From NCBI GenBank assembly GCA_947561585.1, contig CANNZV010001432.1, positions 1-64,000 of the forward strand: 64,000 nucleotides of DNA. The letters run 5' to 3'. The notes beneath the pieces were generated by a model. It was not told where the DNA came from and did no database searches. It was given only the letters and a program-made list of their open reading frames with translations. Positions 47,933 to 58,930 of the stretch are shown here, one piece after another; positions within the stretch are counted from its first letter, which is position 1; the number at the start of each line of letters is the position of its first letter. Origin of the DNA: Caprella mutica (lineage: Eukaryota > Arthropoda > Malacostraca > Amphipoda > Caprellidae). The position numbers were made by a program, and so were the translations under genes.

Positions 47933-49881
47933 CTGTCAGATAACAAAATTCATAATATTAGTCAGAAGGTACGGTGGGTACACTATTAACCAAGGTACAA
48001 AAATAGTTAGCTATATAAAAATATTTTCAATAGTAGCCAGTACCACCCACACTATCAGTGTGGGTTTAGAATCTGCTTCGAAACTAAAGGTCATGTCGCT
48101 GACGTACTCGACAAAGTACTCGAAGAAGCAATCAGTAAGGAGAGTAGCCCCATGAACAAAGTCAATTACCACCGTCGGTGACAAGACCCATGGATGCAGA
48201 AAAGATACTCCATGAATGCAGTCACTTACCAAGGAATGTGACGAATAAGGACACAAACACCTGTGACTGCACTCATGACTGCACTCTGCCAAGCCGACCA
48301 GGGCACGATCTCTCACATTCTCACACAATGTCCGTCACTGCACCAACACAGGACTACACACAACATTCACTCACTGGAGCACCTTTGGACCCATCCTCAG
48401 GCAGTTATTAACTTCCTGAGTGATGCGGGTTTCCCTTAGGCCCACACACTCCCACACAGTGCCTCGGGTGGCTGAAACCCGGGGCGCCCCTCCGTCCCGG
48501 CGAGGATGTTGGGGAGGTTAAACAACAACAACAACAACTGCACTCATGAATGGAAGAGGAAAATTAAGAGGTGAAGTAAATGAAGCCTACCTAACACAAA
48601 AATCTAAGACCTCGTAGTTGAAGAGCATAACCCTAGCGCTATCCTCTAAAACTGCAAGTAGGGTTAAGAAATGATGAACACGGTAAGAATAAAAAACACT
48701 CCAAATTACAACAGTTAGGGGTCCAATGGAAGCCACACCCCTCTATTTTAACATTAACCACAAACAGTTGCAGGATAGAGCCCCTATGGGCTATTAACCA
48801 CCAAAAGTTAAGTCACATAAATATTAGCAATATTCAAAAAGGATAATCATTTTCCATTCTATCTAACTATTGAGTTATTTCACCACTCACGAGGCATAGA
48901 TAGTCAATTCAGGCCTCTCCTCAATGAAGATATCTTCACCAGTAGGAGGATCAGCCTGGTGTATCTGTGGCACGTAGAAAGCCTCTGTCCACTTGTTCTC
49001 ACAGTTGGGACCCTCTCCGGGTTCGTAGAATATTGAAACAGGTGTAGTCATGGCAATGGTCATACCTGAAAAAGAAACAAAAAAGATAGAATTTCAAACT
49101 GAATTAATGAACTATCGTCTTATAACATCGATGAAAAATTACACAAAAACATCATTAATTATACAATAAGGAAGATTAACCTAAAAAAAATTTATTTGTT
49201 CATTAGATCAAGAAAGTATCAACTACATATATGATTTATTAACAGAGCATTAGACATACAGAATTATCCTAGGAAATTGCAATTCGAATAACCTTGGGAG
49301 TTCAAGTTATATATTATATAGCGGGTCTATTTTTCGAACATCGCCACAGTTTTTCGAACGCAATATTTTCTGAACATTGCGCAATACTACCTAATTCAAT
49401 ACTCACTCTGGCTGTTAGTTCCAGAAATATAGTTGAAGAGTTTTCTGAACATGGCGCTAGTAGCTTTAGATCTGTCTATGCCTCCACTCATGGATGTGGC
49501 GGCCCATTTTCGGGCAGGGTATTTCCTTATCTCATACGCCTGAGAATGGATTCACAATAGGAAGATTAGAACTACATTATTAAAAATTAAATTTTTTAGT
49601 TAAAATTGTGAGATTTGAATAAAAAATTAGATTAAGCAAAAAGCCAATAACATAAATTTATTAGCAGCATTATTTCTAGCTTTAACCTCTTTAGTGTCCA
49701 GAACGTCGTACGGAGCACTCTCGGTAGATCCAAAAGCGGCCTGGAATCCGTTCCTCAAGTTGTCCATGGTAGAAGGGGTGGGAGACGCTTTGGTTTCAGT
49801 TGGAATGCCTATTGTTAGTACAGTTATCAGAATAACTCCTGCGACAGACATCGCTACTGTGATTATTTTAATATTCTCCAT
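47746..49881 (-). CDS. SOUL/HEBP-family heme-binding protein, four exons
   Basis: Exons on the minus strand are 49881-49687, 49539-49407, 49065-48891 and 47932-47746, joining in frame to 690 bases (229 residues). All introns have GT...AG ends. Residues about 5-25 form one hydrophobic segment, a signal peptide or membrane anchor not found in the cytosolic mammalian HEBP1/2. The SOUL domain starts at APYDVLDTKEAYEIRKYPAR and contains FRKLFNYISGTN, MTTPVSIFYEPGEGPNCE, HQADPPTGEDIFIEERPE, RFGGYAND and the closing AGYDSPFKPINRRNEIWYVK, all in family order and at normal length. Family role: binding of heme or tetrapyrroles in a beta-barrel; for insects the physiological role is open, and here secretion is inferred. 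The last intron is about 960 bp and contains nested repeats. The weak point is the first donor (GAG/gttaaa). Confidence 0.9.
48060..48800 (+). repeat. Dispersed non-coding repeat interrupted by a retrotransposon
   Basis: 48060-48278 and 48537-48800 align with consecutive parts of 45325-45860. The sequence between them is the inserted element described next. The whole lies in the last intron of the SOUL gene, on the opposite strand. Confidence 0.8.
48266..48549 (+). mobile_element. 5'-truncated non-LTR retrotransposon with 13-bp target duplication
   Basis: Insert 48279-48536 is flanked by exact copies of actgcactcatga. Its first 160 bases read ALCQADQGTISHILTQCPSL then ...EHLWTHPQAVINFLSDAGFP and stop at 48437-48439. 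This is the C-terminal Cys/His motif and LW..P..V..FL tail of Jockey/R1-type reverse transcriptase proteins. A 3' UTR of about 80 bases ends in an (AAC)n tail. Dead on arrival by truncation. Confidence 0.9.
48891..49065 (-). CDS. SOUL gene exon 3
   Basis: 175 bases between a pyrimidine-rich tttttcag and gtgagt. Encodes MTIAMTTPVSIFYEPGEG to ...EERPELTIYAS with the last Ser codon split (TC/A). Confidence 0.9.
49407..49539 (-). CDS. SOUL gene exon 2
   Basis: 133 bases between cattctcag and gtgagt, coding AYEIRKYPARKWAATSMSGG to ...NYISGTNSQ, ending phase 1. Too short to stand out as an ORF alone; identified by the family motif and both splice sites. Confidence 0.88.
49687..49881 (-). CDS. SOUL gene exon 1 (signal peptide and domain start)
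   Basis: Starts at ATG (MENIKIITVAM...) and ends ...YDVLDTKE in phase 0 at GAG/gttaaa. The frame would run on into the intron as VKARNN..., which does not fit the family, while the spliced continuation does. Confidence 0.8.
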
Positions 49882-50338
49882 CAATAAAATTTCACTGATT
49901 ATATATTGTTATATATCTACATAAACATGCAAAAAGAATAAAATGGATAATGTTGAAAGAAATAAAAAATACAGTAATGCATATGCTTAATTATATATAG
50001 GGGGATATTGTTGATTATTTACAGCAATTCATGGTTGAGTTAAGGTTGGAAAATGGTTTCAGCTTTTGTTCGATAATTTCTATGATATATTTATACTTTG
50101 TCCAAATTATGGAAGTCACTAATTATTAATTTAGCAATTAAACTAATCATTAGTGAAGATTATTCTATATTCTTGTCTCTCTGAATTTCTACCAATCGAA
50201 AACAATTTCAATCAAATATTGTGTGGAATGATACCCAAACAAAATTTGGTAAGTCAAACGGTGAAGTGGCTCATAGGACGAAATGAAGTTATGATTCACA
50301 ATTAACCTACAGCGTAGAGTTAATAAATTGGCTAAAAA

Positions 50339-50566
50339 CTATGCTACCAGCTGCCATTTTCTTGAATTGAACATCAGAAAATAGGTTTTGTTTGAACAAT
50401 GCTGAAAACTACAATAGACTACATATAAAAGTTCATGAAGGTTTTGACAATTTGAATCTGAGTTGTTCTCAGATTCCCGGAGTTCCCGGGATTTCGTACT
50501 AAGTGTCTGTGCAGTGATATACAAAACGATAGCGACTGCTATAGGCTGTGAAAATAAGAACAACAT
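50339..50566 (-). CDS. Hypothetical short ORF with signal-peptide-like start (tentative)
   Basis: 75 residues from the ATG. MLFLFSQPIAVAIVLYITAQ is a plausible signal peptide, followed by a charged stretch SRELRESENNSDSNC. A GT in TAT/gtagtc could be a donor, which would make this a first exon. It lies about 460 bp upstream of the SOUL start on the same strand. No family recognised. Confidence 0.25.
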   Translation of the reverse strand: MLFLFSQPIAVAIVLYITAQTLSTKSRELRESENNSDSNCQNLHELLYVVYCSFQHCSNKTYFLMFNSRKWQLVA

Positions 50567-51969
50567 TTTCAAAATCAGAACAAAATTTTCAATTTATCCG
50601 AAAAAACCAAAATGGTGAAAATAGGAATGCTATCAAAACAAACATTAACAATATAGTTACTCATGCAATTATTCAATCAATTTACATTTATAAATCTTCA
50701 ACAAATTAGTTGTTCAATTCCCTGTAACTGATTTATTTAGCAAATTCAACGAGAAAACTATTTGAAGATCAATGCTCAATGCGATATATATCTCTACAAG
50801 TAATTATTCAATTAAATTAAATTAATTTTTCTAGTTCTTCAGGACTAAGATTCCAACTGACGCCATTCAAAGTACTATACATTGACTACGTGTTTCCTCA
50901 TAAGTCATGGGTGATGAACTCGAAAAAATATTGATGGTCGATATGGACTGGTATATGATTTTAGTATCAAAATTTAGTAAAATACCACAAAGTATCACAC
51001 ACACAATTTGATTAGTAGTGTTGAGAAAGCTTTAATTGTTTAAGAAAGATTGTGTTCTTTTATCTTACGTTATTCTAATGATAGAAGATATAATAAAATT
51101 TTCTACTTTTTATTGTAAAAAATATTTTATCATTATATTAGAAATTAGTGAAATTAATTAACGGAATAAACTTTAGTCGGTTAGTAAAGTATTTTGTGAG
51201 AAAATTGAACGTCTTAATCGAAACCGAAAGTGTTTAACGAATAGCAATAGCAGGTAAGGTCTAGTAGGATATAGAAAACCTAGAAGAATATTATGAAGAA
51301 ACTTTATATAATGTGTATTTATATTAATTATATTTGTAGATAGATAGTTCAATCAATTTCCAATCAGTCATTCGGCCCATATCCAATTTTTACCTTCTGG
51401 TGCATTTTGAAAAGAGAAAATATTCTTTATGGACTTCCAGAGCAGGGATTCTGACATCGTTCGAGTCGACCGACTTTAATAGCCAATGAAAAAATTAAAA
51501 TAAATTAGAGAGTATAAACAGAAATATTGTCTAGAAATAAAATTTATGAAAAACTGAAAACAAATTATATTAAAAGCTACGAATTTCCATTATCACATTT
51601 TTACACTTCACTAGGCATAGCGAATTGGGATAAAATGTCAAATAAAAAATAAAATATCAAAATTCATTAATTTAATTACTTTAAATCATAAGTAAAAATA
51701 ATTCAAATAAGTAATAATACAATAATCAAAGATAACTATCGTAATGAACTAATTTTTTTGTGAAAACTATTAGGTTGTTGTTAGAGCATTTCAATATTCA
51801 TTTCTAAACTGTTAGTCTATTGTATTTTCATTTAAAAGGCATGCGTTGGTTAAAATAAAATAGCCAAGCACTACTTTACACACCAAATAAACACTATAAC
51901 TATATACAATATACCTACCATAATATTTAATAACCACATCAAGAAGGTAACTAAATATATAACTTTATG
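50567..51969. other. AT-rich sequence, no gene
   Basis: Nothing recognised on either strand. Confidence 0.45.
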
Positions 51970-52110
51970 TGCACGGACATTTCGTCCACGGACAATTCGT
52001 CCGTTTAATGCTAAACGTAAAGAATCTATATCTAGTTAATTCTTTTATGTCCTTTTTTAGTAGTATATTATAGAAATGTTGGACGAAATGTCCGTCCTAG
52101 ACCCATAATT
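51970..52110. mobile_element. Small foldback element with GGACATTTCGTCC ends
   Basis: The left end holds ggacatttcgtcc and ggacaattcgtcc in tandem. The right end (52079-52098) is ttggacgaaatgtccgtcc followed by tagaccca, the same terminal phrase (tgggtcta) that borders the CCGAA run at 21957. Confidence 0.65.
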
Positions 52111-54433
52111 CAACTAGGTACAGTGGAACTCCTCTACAACGAACTTTATGCGACATGAACTTCGGGAGTTAATGATTTCTATACAGCGTTTTCTATGAAT
52201 TTTTTTTACGGGTAACTGATTTAGATACACGTCCTTGACTTTAAAGAAATTCCATATCTCTAACTTGCAGTTTGATTCATCACTAAAGTATAATTATAAA
52301 TTGCTGAACTAACCCTAACAATAGAATGTATATGAAGTTGTTTTATTACCTTATAACGAGATACTATAATTTATCCAAGCCGTTACCATTTTCTATGTTT
52401 AATTACAAGAGAAAATTTGCAAGGGTAACTATTGTAAACATACCATCCTCAGATACGAACACTCCTCTGCTATGAACAAATTAAAAGTTCGTAGTAGAAG
52501 AGTTCTATTGTAATTAAATTATATGTGTTCCACGCTCGAAATTGTGCAAATTGGCAAATTGCGCGGAACATATTGACTAAAAACAGCGAATGCTATTCAC
52601 ATACCTGGTGCTGAATGACCTTGAAAGAGTGACCTTCAAAACAGAGATCATACCAATACTTAGTGAAAAGTGCAACTCATGCTCATCTATTGGACAAAAA
52701 AGTAAGTAGAATTCTTTTACTTACCTTTTTACCTACTACTACTAGCTAATTAGTCTACTAATTAGAAGTGAATATATAAAGAAATAAAATCAGTTTCTTT
52801 GATGATATGAATAGTCTGGAAATGCTTTCGGTTAATCAACTAATTATTAAAGCTAATTCGCTGGGGGAAAATTCTTTATTTTACTTTAAAATAAAGTTAT
52901 AATAAAGGGTAAAGGAAGCTAAATGTCCTACACTCGACGAAGATTATAATTAAGTTTAGATGTATTTTTTGACGATATACCACCGTCCATATTATGAAAT
53001 TTATCCTTAAAGTTTACTACTATTTTAAGTTAAATAGTCAGATCTTATACATCATGATATATAAGCAAATCAATATGTCCTGCTTGTTATAAATCTTTCT
53101 TTGACTGTAATACAACCGGATAGGTAACAATATAGTATCTCTAATATAATGTACAAACGTACGTACCTATTTAGTAAACAATGAGTAACAAAATAAAGGT
53201 GACTTTCGTACCTACCTGTGAAAAGTTACGTAACGAATTGACTGCGGTGTTATGTAACGAATTATTGATGATGATTAGGATAAGTTACGAATTATCGGTC
53301 AGCTCCACATCTTCGTTCATATAAGAAAAACGATATAATTATTATTATATTCTAATTTTGATTGATATCATGGAAACAAATAAAATTTATTAATATAATT
53401 TAGTTTTTTATTATATGAAAAAGAAGTGAAATAGTACGATAATTCGTAACTTGTACTACCTTTATCAGTTCAACGAATCAATCTTGTATCTTTTTCACAT
53501 ATTTACAGAGCGGCACAGACACTCAATATTATATTTCAGTTTTCATCAACTAGTTGCTAGGTACTATTTTTTTACTTAACAGTCTTTTTAACCTATGAAA
53601 AAGGTGTAGGTATATATACCAAGCTAAATTTGTAGGTTAAACATACAAGATGAGTTATCTCAACGCAATAGTGCGATAACAGGCAAGTAGCTACCTGATT
53701 CATTATTTAACATAGGAACAGATTTACCTTTAATAGGGAATAATACATGTAAAATTACAACAAAATATTTTGATCCCATATGGTATTGGTAATAGAGTAT
53801 TTACCTATTACTATTTACCTAAAAATTCAAGTTGTTACATATCAATATCAAATACCTACTAAAGTATATGATTTATGATGCCTACCTAATATAGCTAGTC
53901 CTTGCCTGTGGCCTAGGTACCTAATTACCGAGAAAGTTATATTATGAATAGGTAATACAAATAAATAGACCAAAATCGTACGACAAAAGCTCGAACTTAG
54001 ATAACAAGCATAACATTAAAATAAAACCATGATAAATTTCCATTCTCCCATTGGCTATGGCATAACATAAGACACTTCTAAACGCAGACTAATAAAACCT
54101 AACTACAATAAATAAATAATAGTTAGCCTACCTAGATGATCTTTTCATTTATCAGACGAACACGTTAACTTCTTTCAAGTAAGCAAAAATAAAAACATAC
54201 AATGACATGTTCCAAGGGCTTCAAAACATACACTGTGATAAATGTGAAATAATTACACCATGCCAGTCATAATATACATAATTATGGTAAGAAATCTATA
54301 GAGGCCCTTACGTTGACAGACACCTCCTACCGCTGTCAAACAGAAACTGTGAAGTCTCAAACACAATAACAAACATATTAACGCTACAGAATACAGAATA
54401 TACATAGTAGAGACAATAGGGTGATTGGCAAAC
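52111..54433. other. Non-coding sequence with a repeat fragment near 53.3 kb
   Basis: 53286-53325 (acgaattatcggtcagctcc, cacatcttcgttcatat) resembles 61391-61425 and 62611-62643, so it is a stray copy of that repeat. No gene found. Confidence 0.45.
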
Positions 54434-54605
54434 GTGACGTCATCAAAGCAACACACTTAAATAGAAAATTGCGTATTTAGAAGTTCAAATAATTAATACA
54501 TCTGCTACTAATACTACCTATGATTACAATAAGGAAAGATTTTTATCATTCATACGCTTCAATTGCCTTAAATTTGATTTTAGAGTGTTGCTGTAATGAC
54601 GTCAC
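54434..54605. repeat. Inverted repeat with TGACGTCA arms
   Basis: 21-bp arms (GTGACGTCATCAAAGCAACA... and its near complement from 54585) match at 19 of 21 bases. A further gatgacgtcat is at 54709. TGACGTCA is also the CRE/ATF site, but the arm context and the relative at 58310 suggest a repeat element. Confidence 0.6.
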
Positions 54606-56181
54606 ATACGCAAAACACCTCAACACAATGAATATAGAAGTAAACTCACTGCATATGATACGCGCAACGCCTGATGTTACAAATAACACACAAACAAGAT
54701 GGTGATTTGATGACGTCATGGAGATAATTTTCAGAGCCAATATATTCTAAATAATCAAATTAATCACATATCTTCTATAGTTTTTTGAACGTGCCTTCTA
54801 TTTTTGTCAACATCTTCGATATCATTTAAAATAGAGTTGAAACATTAAAAAATACAATCAATTACATGTGCATGACACTTAATTTATGTTTTTTTTAGGT
54901 GAGGAGGGTGGATTTGGAAATTTGGTAAGTGTCAATCGAAATTGTTTGCAGTGCATAATACAAACGACAATATATAATGTAACTAATGATAAGAAAGCTA
55001 TAAAATCTCATCAGTAAATATTAAGACAATAATGTATGTATTTAGAATTTAGACGTAGTGATTGCCAAGTGATGAGTGATGTACAGTCACAGATCATTAG
55101 ATTATCACTACTTTGCTTATTTTAATAGAGAAGACGCTTTGTTTATAGAAATATGCCATAGAAAATAGCGATAATTGCAAACCACTTAATTCTCCTTTTG
55201 ATGGGGAGACTGTAATAAAGATGCTAGATAGTTGATAGAATGTTCTTGTGTAGATTGGATATTTTACATATCTGCCCATTTAATTTACATAACTTAATAT
55301 ACTTACCTATATGTAAAAAGATCTTTCTATAAATTTTTGATAAATAAAAATCTTCAAAAATAGTTCAAAAACATTCAATTCATAAATAATAATTTATTTT
55401 TAAATATATTTCTTCATTCTTATCTACAATGTTATGTATAATATACAATATACAAAACTCAAATATCTTATATCTTTCAAAGCTTTTTAAGAAATAACTA
55501 TCACATTTTTTGTTTTAAATTAAGCCAATCTACTAATACAGGATAGGATGGTTTCTGTTTAAAAGGTATATATGAATAAAAAAAATTCTATTCTATTTAA
55601 ATGTGACAGTGAAACTGTTGATTATATGTGACATAAAACAGCATCTAACAGCAACAGTATAAATCAACAGTATATAAAACATCTATAATTTATATGCAGC
55701 TATAAGTTTTCAATTATAAATGACAGTACTATACAGTGATAACTGATAATAATACATAAAAGTATAGAAGTTGAAAAACGTTTCCAATCGTCGAATTTAT
55801 TCCTTTGAAAGTGAATGATGAATGTGTAAACTCTAATATTTCTTCAATTATATTAAAGAACAGCCTGAACATTATAGCATTCAGCTTCTAGGAAAAAATA
55901 TCGATTCTATTAAATTGTCATACATATATTTGGTAAGAAATTGTACTAATCACATATTTGTATATTAACTTTTCTAGATTTACTTGATATAGTACATTAT
56001 CAATTTCTGCAAAGTAGGTGAAACTAATTCATCAATTGCAAAGAAGTTAATAATGAATCGTTCAACAAACGAAGCAGGACTGATAAAAAATAACAAATAA
56101 AAAAACGCGACCCGGATAAATTGAGTTGAAACTAACATCGCTATAATCGTAAACTAACTGAGGAATCTTTTCAAAAATTTA
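54606..56181. other. AT-rich sequence, no gene; N-terminal traces of the next element near its end
   Basis: The last about 140 bases may hold broken N-terminal codons of the transposase pseudogene that follows. Confidence 0.4.
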
Positions 56182-56834
56182 ATGTATCGAGCATTGAAAG
56201 AAGATCTGAGAACAAAACCATTTAAAATACAGAAACGTAATGAGTTTACTGACCATCATGAGAGAATGAGAGCTGAAAGAAGTCGTCACTCCCTTAACTT
56301 GGTAATCACAGATGAGAAGAAATTTGACATACAGAAACTGTTAATTAACATCAGAATGGTCGAGTTTGGGTTCCTCAATTTCAACCGAAGGTATGGGACT
56401 GTGCCGAGACGTCAATAGTCACTACCTGTGATGGTTTTGGTTTCTTTGAGTGCACTTGGAATTAAGATTTTAATTCCCTTGCATTTGTACCTCGTGAGGT
56501 CAAATTGATCTAAGAACTTCAGAAACTCAGAACGATACATACCTATCTCTCCTAAAATCGAAGTTTCAACCATGGGCTAAAGAACACTTTCAAGAATCAG
56601 CGTCGAGTCTCCAACAAGACTCAGTACCATCGCATGGCTCCAGCAATAAGAAGTGCAGATTTTAATTGTTGGAATTTTGGTGCCAGGGTCTCACGTTTTT
56701 TCTCTCGATTCCCTGAAGCTAATTCGAAAGTGGAATGGGAAGCAATTCCCCAAGAAAAGATAAGTACCGCTTGCGATGTATTCGTTCCTAAATTAAAAGC
56801 TGTAGATTTTAATAAGGGTGGTTATAACAAATAA
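56182..56834 (+). pseudogene. mariner-type transposase pseudogene
   Basis: Readable pieces in three frames: RALKEDLRTKPFKIQKRNEF, SLNLVITDEKKFDIQK (first catalytic Asp in TDEK), a VMVLVSLSALGIK piece, LQQDSVPSHGSS near 56611 (second Asp in QQD), and SADFNCWNFG near 56650 (third acidic position, family SPDLNPLDF). It ends KISTACDVFVPKLKAVDFNK and GGYNK, like the ...RLKAVIAAKGGH ending of the family. At least two stops or frameshifts and an internal shortening break it. No inverted ends were identified. Confidence 0.82.
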
Positions 56835-58013
56835 ATAAACCATTGAAGTTACACTTTTGAATTGCAATCTTTGAAATCAAAATCTACCTTTTAAATTTAA
56901 AAATATTTATCAAAAAGTTTGTTGCTTTAATTCTGTATACAGGATAAACAGTGCAATGTTACTTAAATTGAAGTTTTTATTTAAAAAAACGTATAGTGTT
57001 TGTGATATGATATATGATATGATACACAAATAAACAAACCGTATGAAGTTTACAATTAATTACCTACTTACTAGGTATACTCAATAGTTTACGCAAAATC
57101 ACACGAAAAGAATAATAATTTAGTTAGATGAATGGATATATCAAAAATGTCGATATATTATGAAAGCTGTTTGTATCAATACGTACAATTTTTGGTATAA
57201 ATTATTATTTTGGTGCCTACTTTGAATCACTTTTGTGGTGGAAATGGAATAGATTCATGATACTGATTATTATATATCATAGCTTAGCAGTTTTGTCCTC
57301 AATCATCCATCAGCCTTGTCTCCAATTAATAAAATATTGACTAAAATGTTGGTTCTTTTGTCTTTACAATGATCCTGTTCAGTTGAGGTTGATATCTTTA
57401 AAGAAAATAAACCGTTGTCTGTTGAGACTCTTGATATTGTTCTTTATTTCAATGTTGAGTGACCATATTTTTTATGAAATAATAGAAGGATATGAGATAG
57501 TTCATCATCATCATCATCCACATTTTCCTAAGCCCCTTCACCAACTTCCAACACCCAGGGAACATTACAATGTTGGCCCAATTCAGAACAAAACTCTGGG
57601 CCAACGCTGTCTTCCCGGTCTTGATGTATGGGCCAGCACAGGCTCGACGTTGGCCCACCTCACGGATGTCTCACTTATTGGTACCGGCAATACTTAACGG
57701 TGCCAATGTCATGTATGTCTACAGCCAGTACTATTTTCATATAAAAGGTGTATTAATTAGATTACGTTATACAGAACACGTGAAGACAACAGTTACTTCT
57801 AACAATGTTTTAGCTGTCCTACAAATACACTTTACAGATCGATGTCAGGAATAAATTATAGAAAAGTTGCCAATTCAAACTCGAATCTATAATTTTTAAT
57901 ACACTATTTTAACCAAATAATAATATTTCTATGTAGAATTAAAAAGAAAGTATAATTTTCAATGTGAATAATTATTTCAGACGGAAAAATTACTTTTCAT
58001 ACTAAATATCCCA
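56835..58013. other. Non-coding; GGCCCA motif cluster at 57572-57656
   Basis: 57572-57656 holds several gttggccca/tgggccaac words in both orientations, related to the ends of the element at 58014-58930. ORFs at 57383-57854 read through this repeat and are not supported. Confidence 0.5.
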
Positions 58014-58930
58014 CTTAACATTGCACTATAGGGCCAACGTCGGTAAACGTTGTTCTGGCACTAAATTGCCAGAAACGGTGCAATTTCAAAGGTATACTTA
58101 ATTGAGGATATTAAATTGGCAATTTGGTGTGATTAAAGTTGGGAGAGATCGTTTGCACCTATTTTCTCTGATTGTCTGGCGATAACTGCCAAATAGAACG
58201 GGTAGACCAGTATAATAGATATACTGGTACATCAAAAATCACTGGATTGGTTAACCCAGGGTACAGGAACATAAACGGGTATAGTACCTAGTAGACGACA
58301 CAAAAATATGACGTCACCACAACAACACATTCCTTGTTTGTGGCCGAGCGGCTCATAATTCCTCGTATTTGCATGTTAATTTCGAGAAGTTTGAAGTCAT
58401 TTTATAGGGGTTTCGTGCAAAAGAAAAGCGGAAATGGCGATTGAACCTTAAAGTTGATTATATAGATATAATTCAGGTGTGTTTTTATTGTTCATTTCTT
58501 TAACTTATCTAGAAAAAATAAAGTCTTGAAAATAGGCTACCTAGGAGCCTAAACTAGTGCTAGTTAACTGCTAAATTGTAGTTCCTATGAATAACAAATA
58601 AGAAAAAAAATAATGGAAATACAATTTAACCAATGCCTAGTTAGTAATTGATAAAAAAAAATTCAATTTAAAAGTGATTAAGTTTAAGTAGGTTTTTCCA
58701 TGTTTCAAAGTGTGGTCAGAGTCGCCATTTTGAGTCACCCGGTGGTCACGTCAAACTATAGATTCAATCAGCTGATTACCATACCCTATGTTACTGTATC
58801 CTGGGTTAACCAATGTTTTCCTTCATTGGGCCAGTGCTGTTAGGTAACCGTTGGCCCAGTGTAGTTTTCATTGCGTTGGCCCAATCGTGCCTTTACTTTG
58901 CCAACGTTCGATAGTGCAATGTTATCAGGG
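58014..58930. mobile_element. Outer element with TTGGCCCA-type ends, split by a nested insertion
   Basis: Ends are inverted: taacattgcactat-aggg-ccaacg on the left; the right end read on the minus strand is taacattgcactat-cg-aacgttgg. Without the nested insert it is about 360 bp. Several cgttggccca words sit beside the right end. Confidence 0.7.
58251..58809. mobile_element. Nested piggyBac-like MITE, 559 bp
   Basis: Flanked by TTAA on both sides with inverted ends CCCAGGGTACAG / CTGTATCCTGGG, longer similarity continuing to gggtat. Non-coding. It interrupts the element at 58014-58930 and is therefore younger. Confidence 0.82.

Noticed and set aside
48178..48411. 77-residue plus-strand ORF
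   Set aside because: It joins repeat sequence to the retrotransposon in the wrong frame. The real reverse-transcriptase tail is in another frame.
54434..54718. CRE/ATF regulatory cluster (TGACGTCA three times)
   Set aside because: Two of the sites are the arms of one inverted repeat related to a MITE, so a regulatory role is not supported by position or gene context.
54890..54935. Possible 26-bp micro-exon between a T-rich acceptor and gtaagt
   Set aside because: No neighbouring exons or protein family support.
57383..57854. ORFs with a His run
   Set aside because: They read through GGCCCA repeat words and a CAT trinucleotide run, with no domain.
58336..58362. tRNA A-box-like phrase gtggccgagcggctca
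   Set aside because: No B-box at the right distance and no cloverleaf. It lies inside a piggyBac-like MITE.
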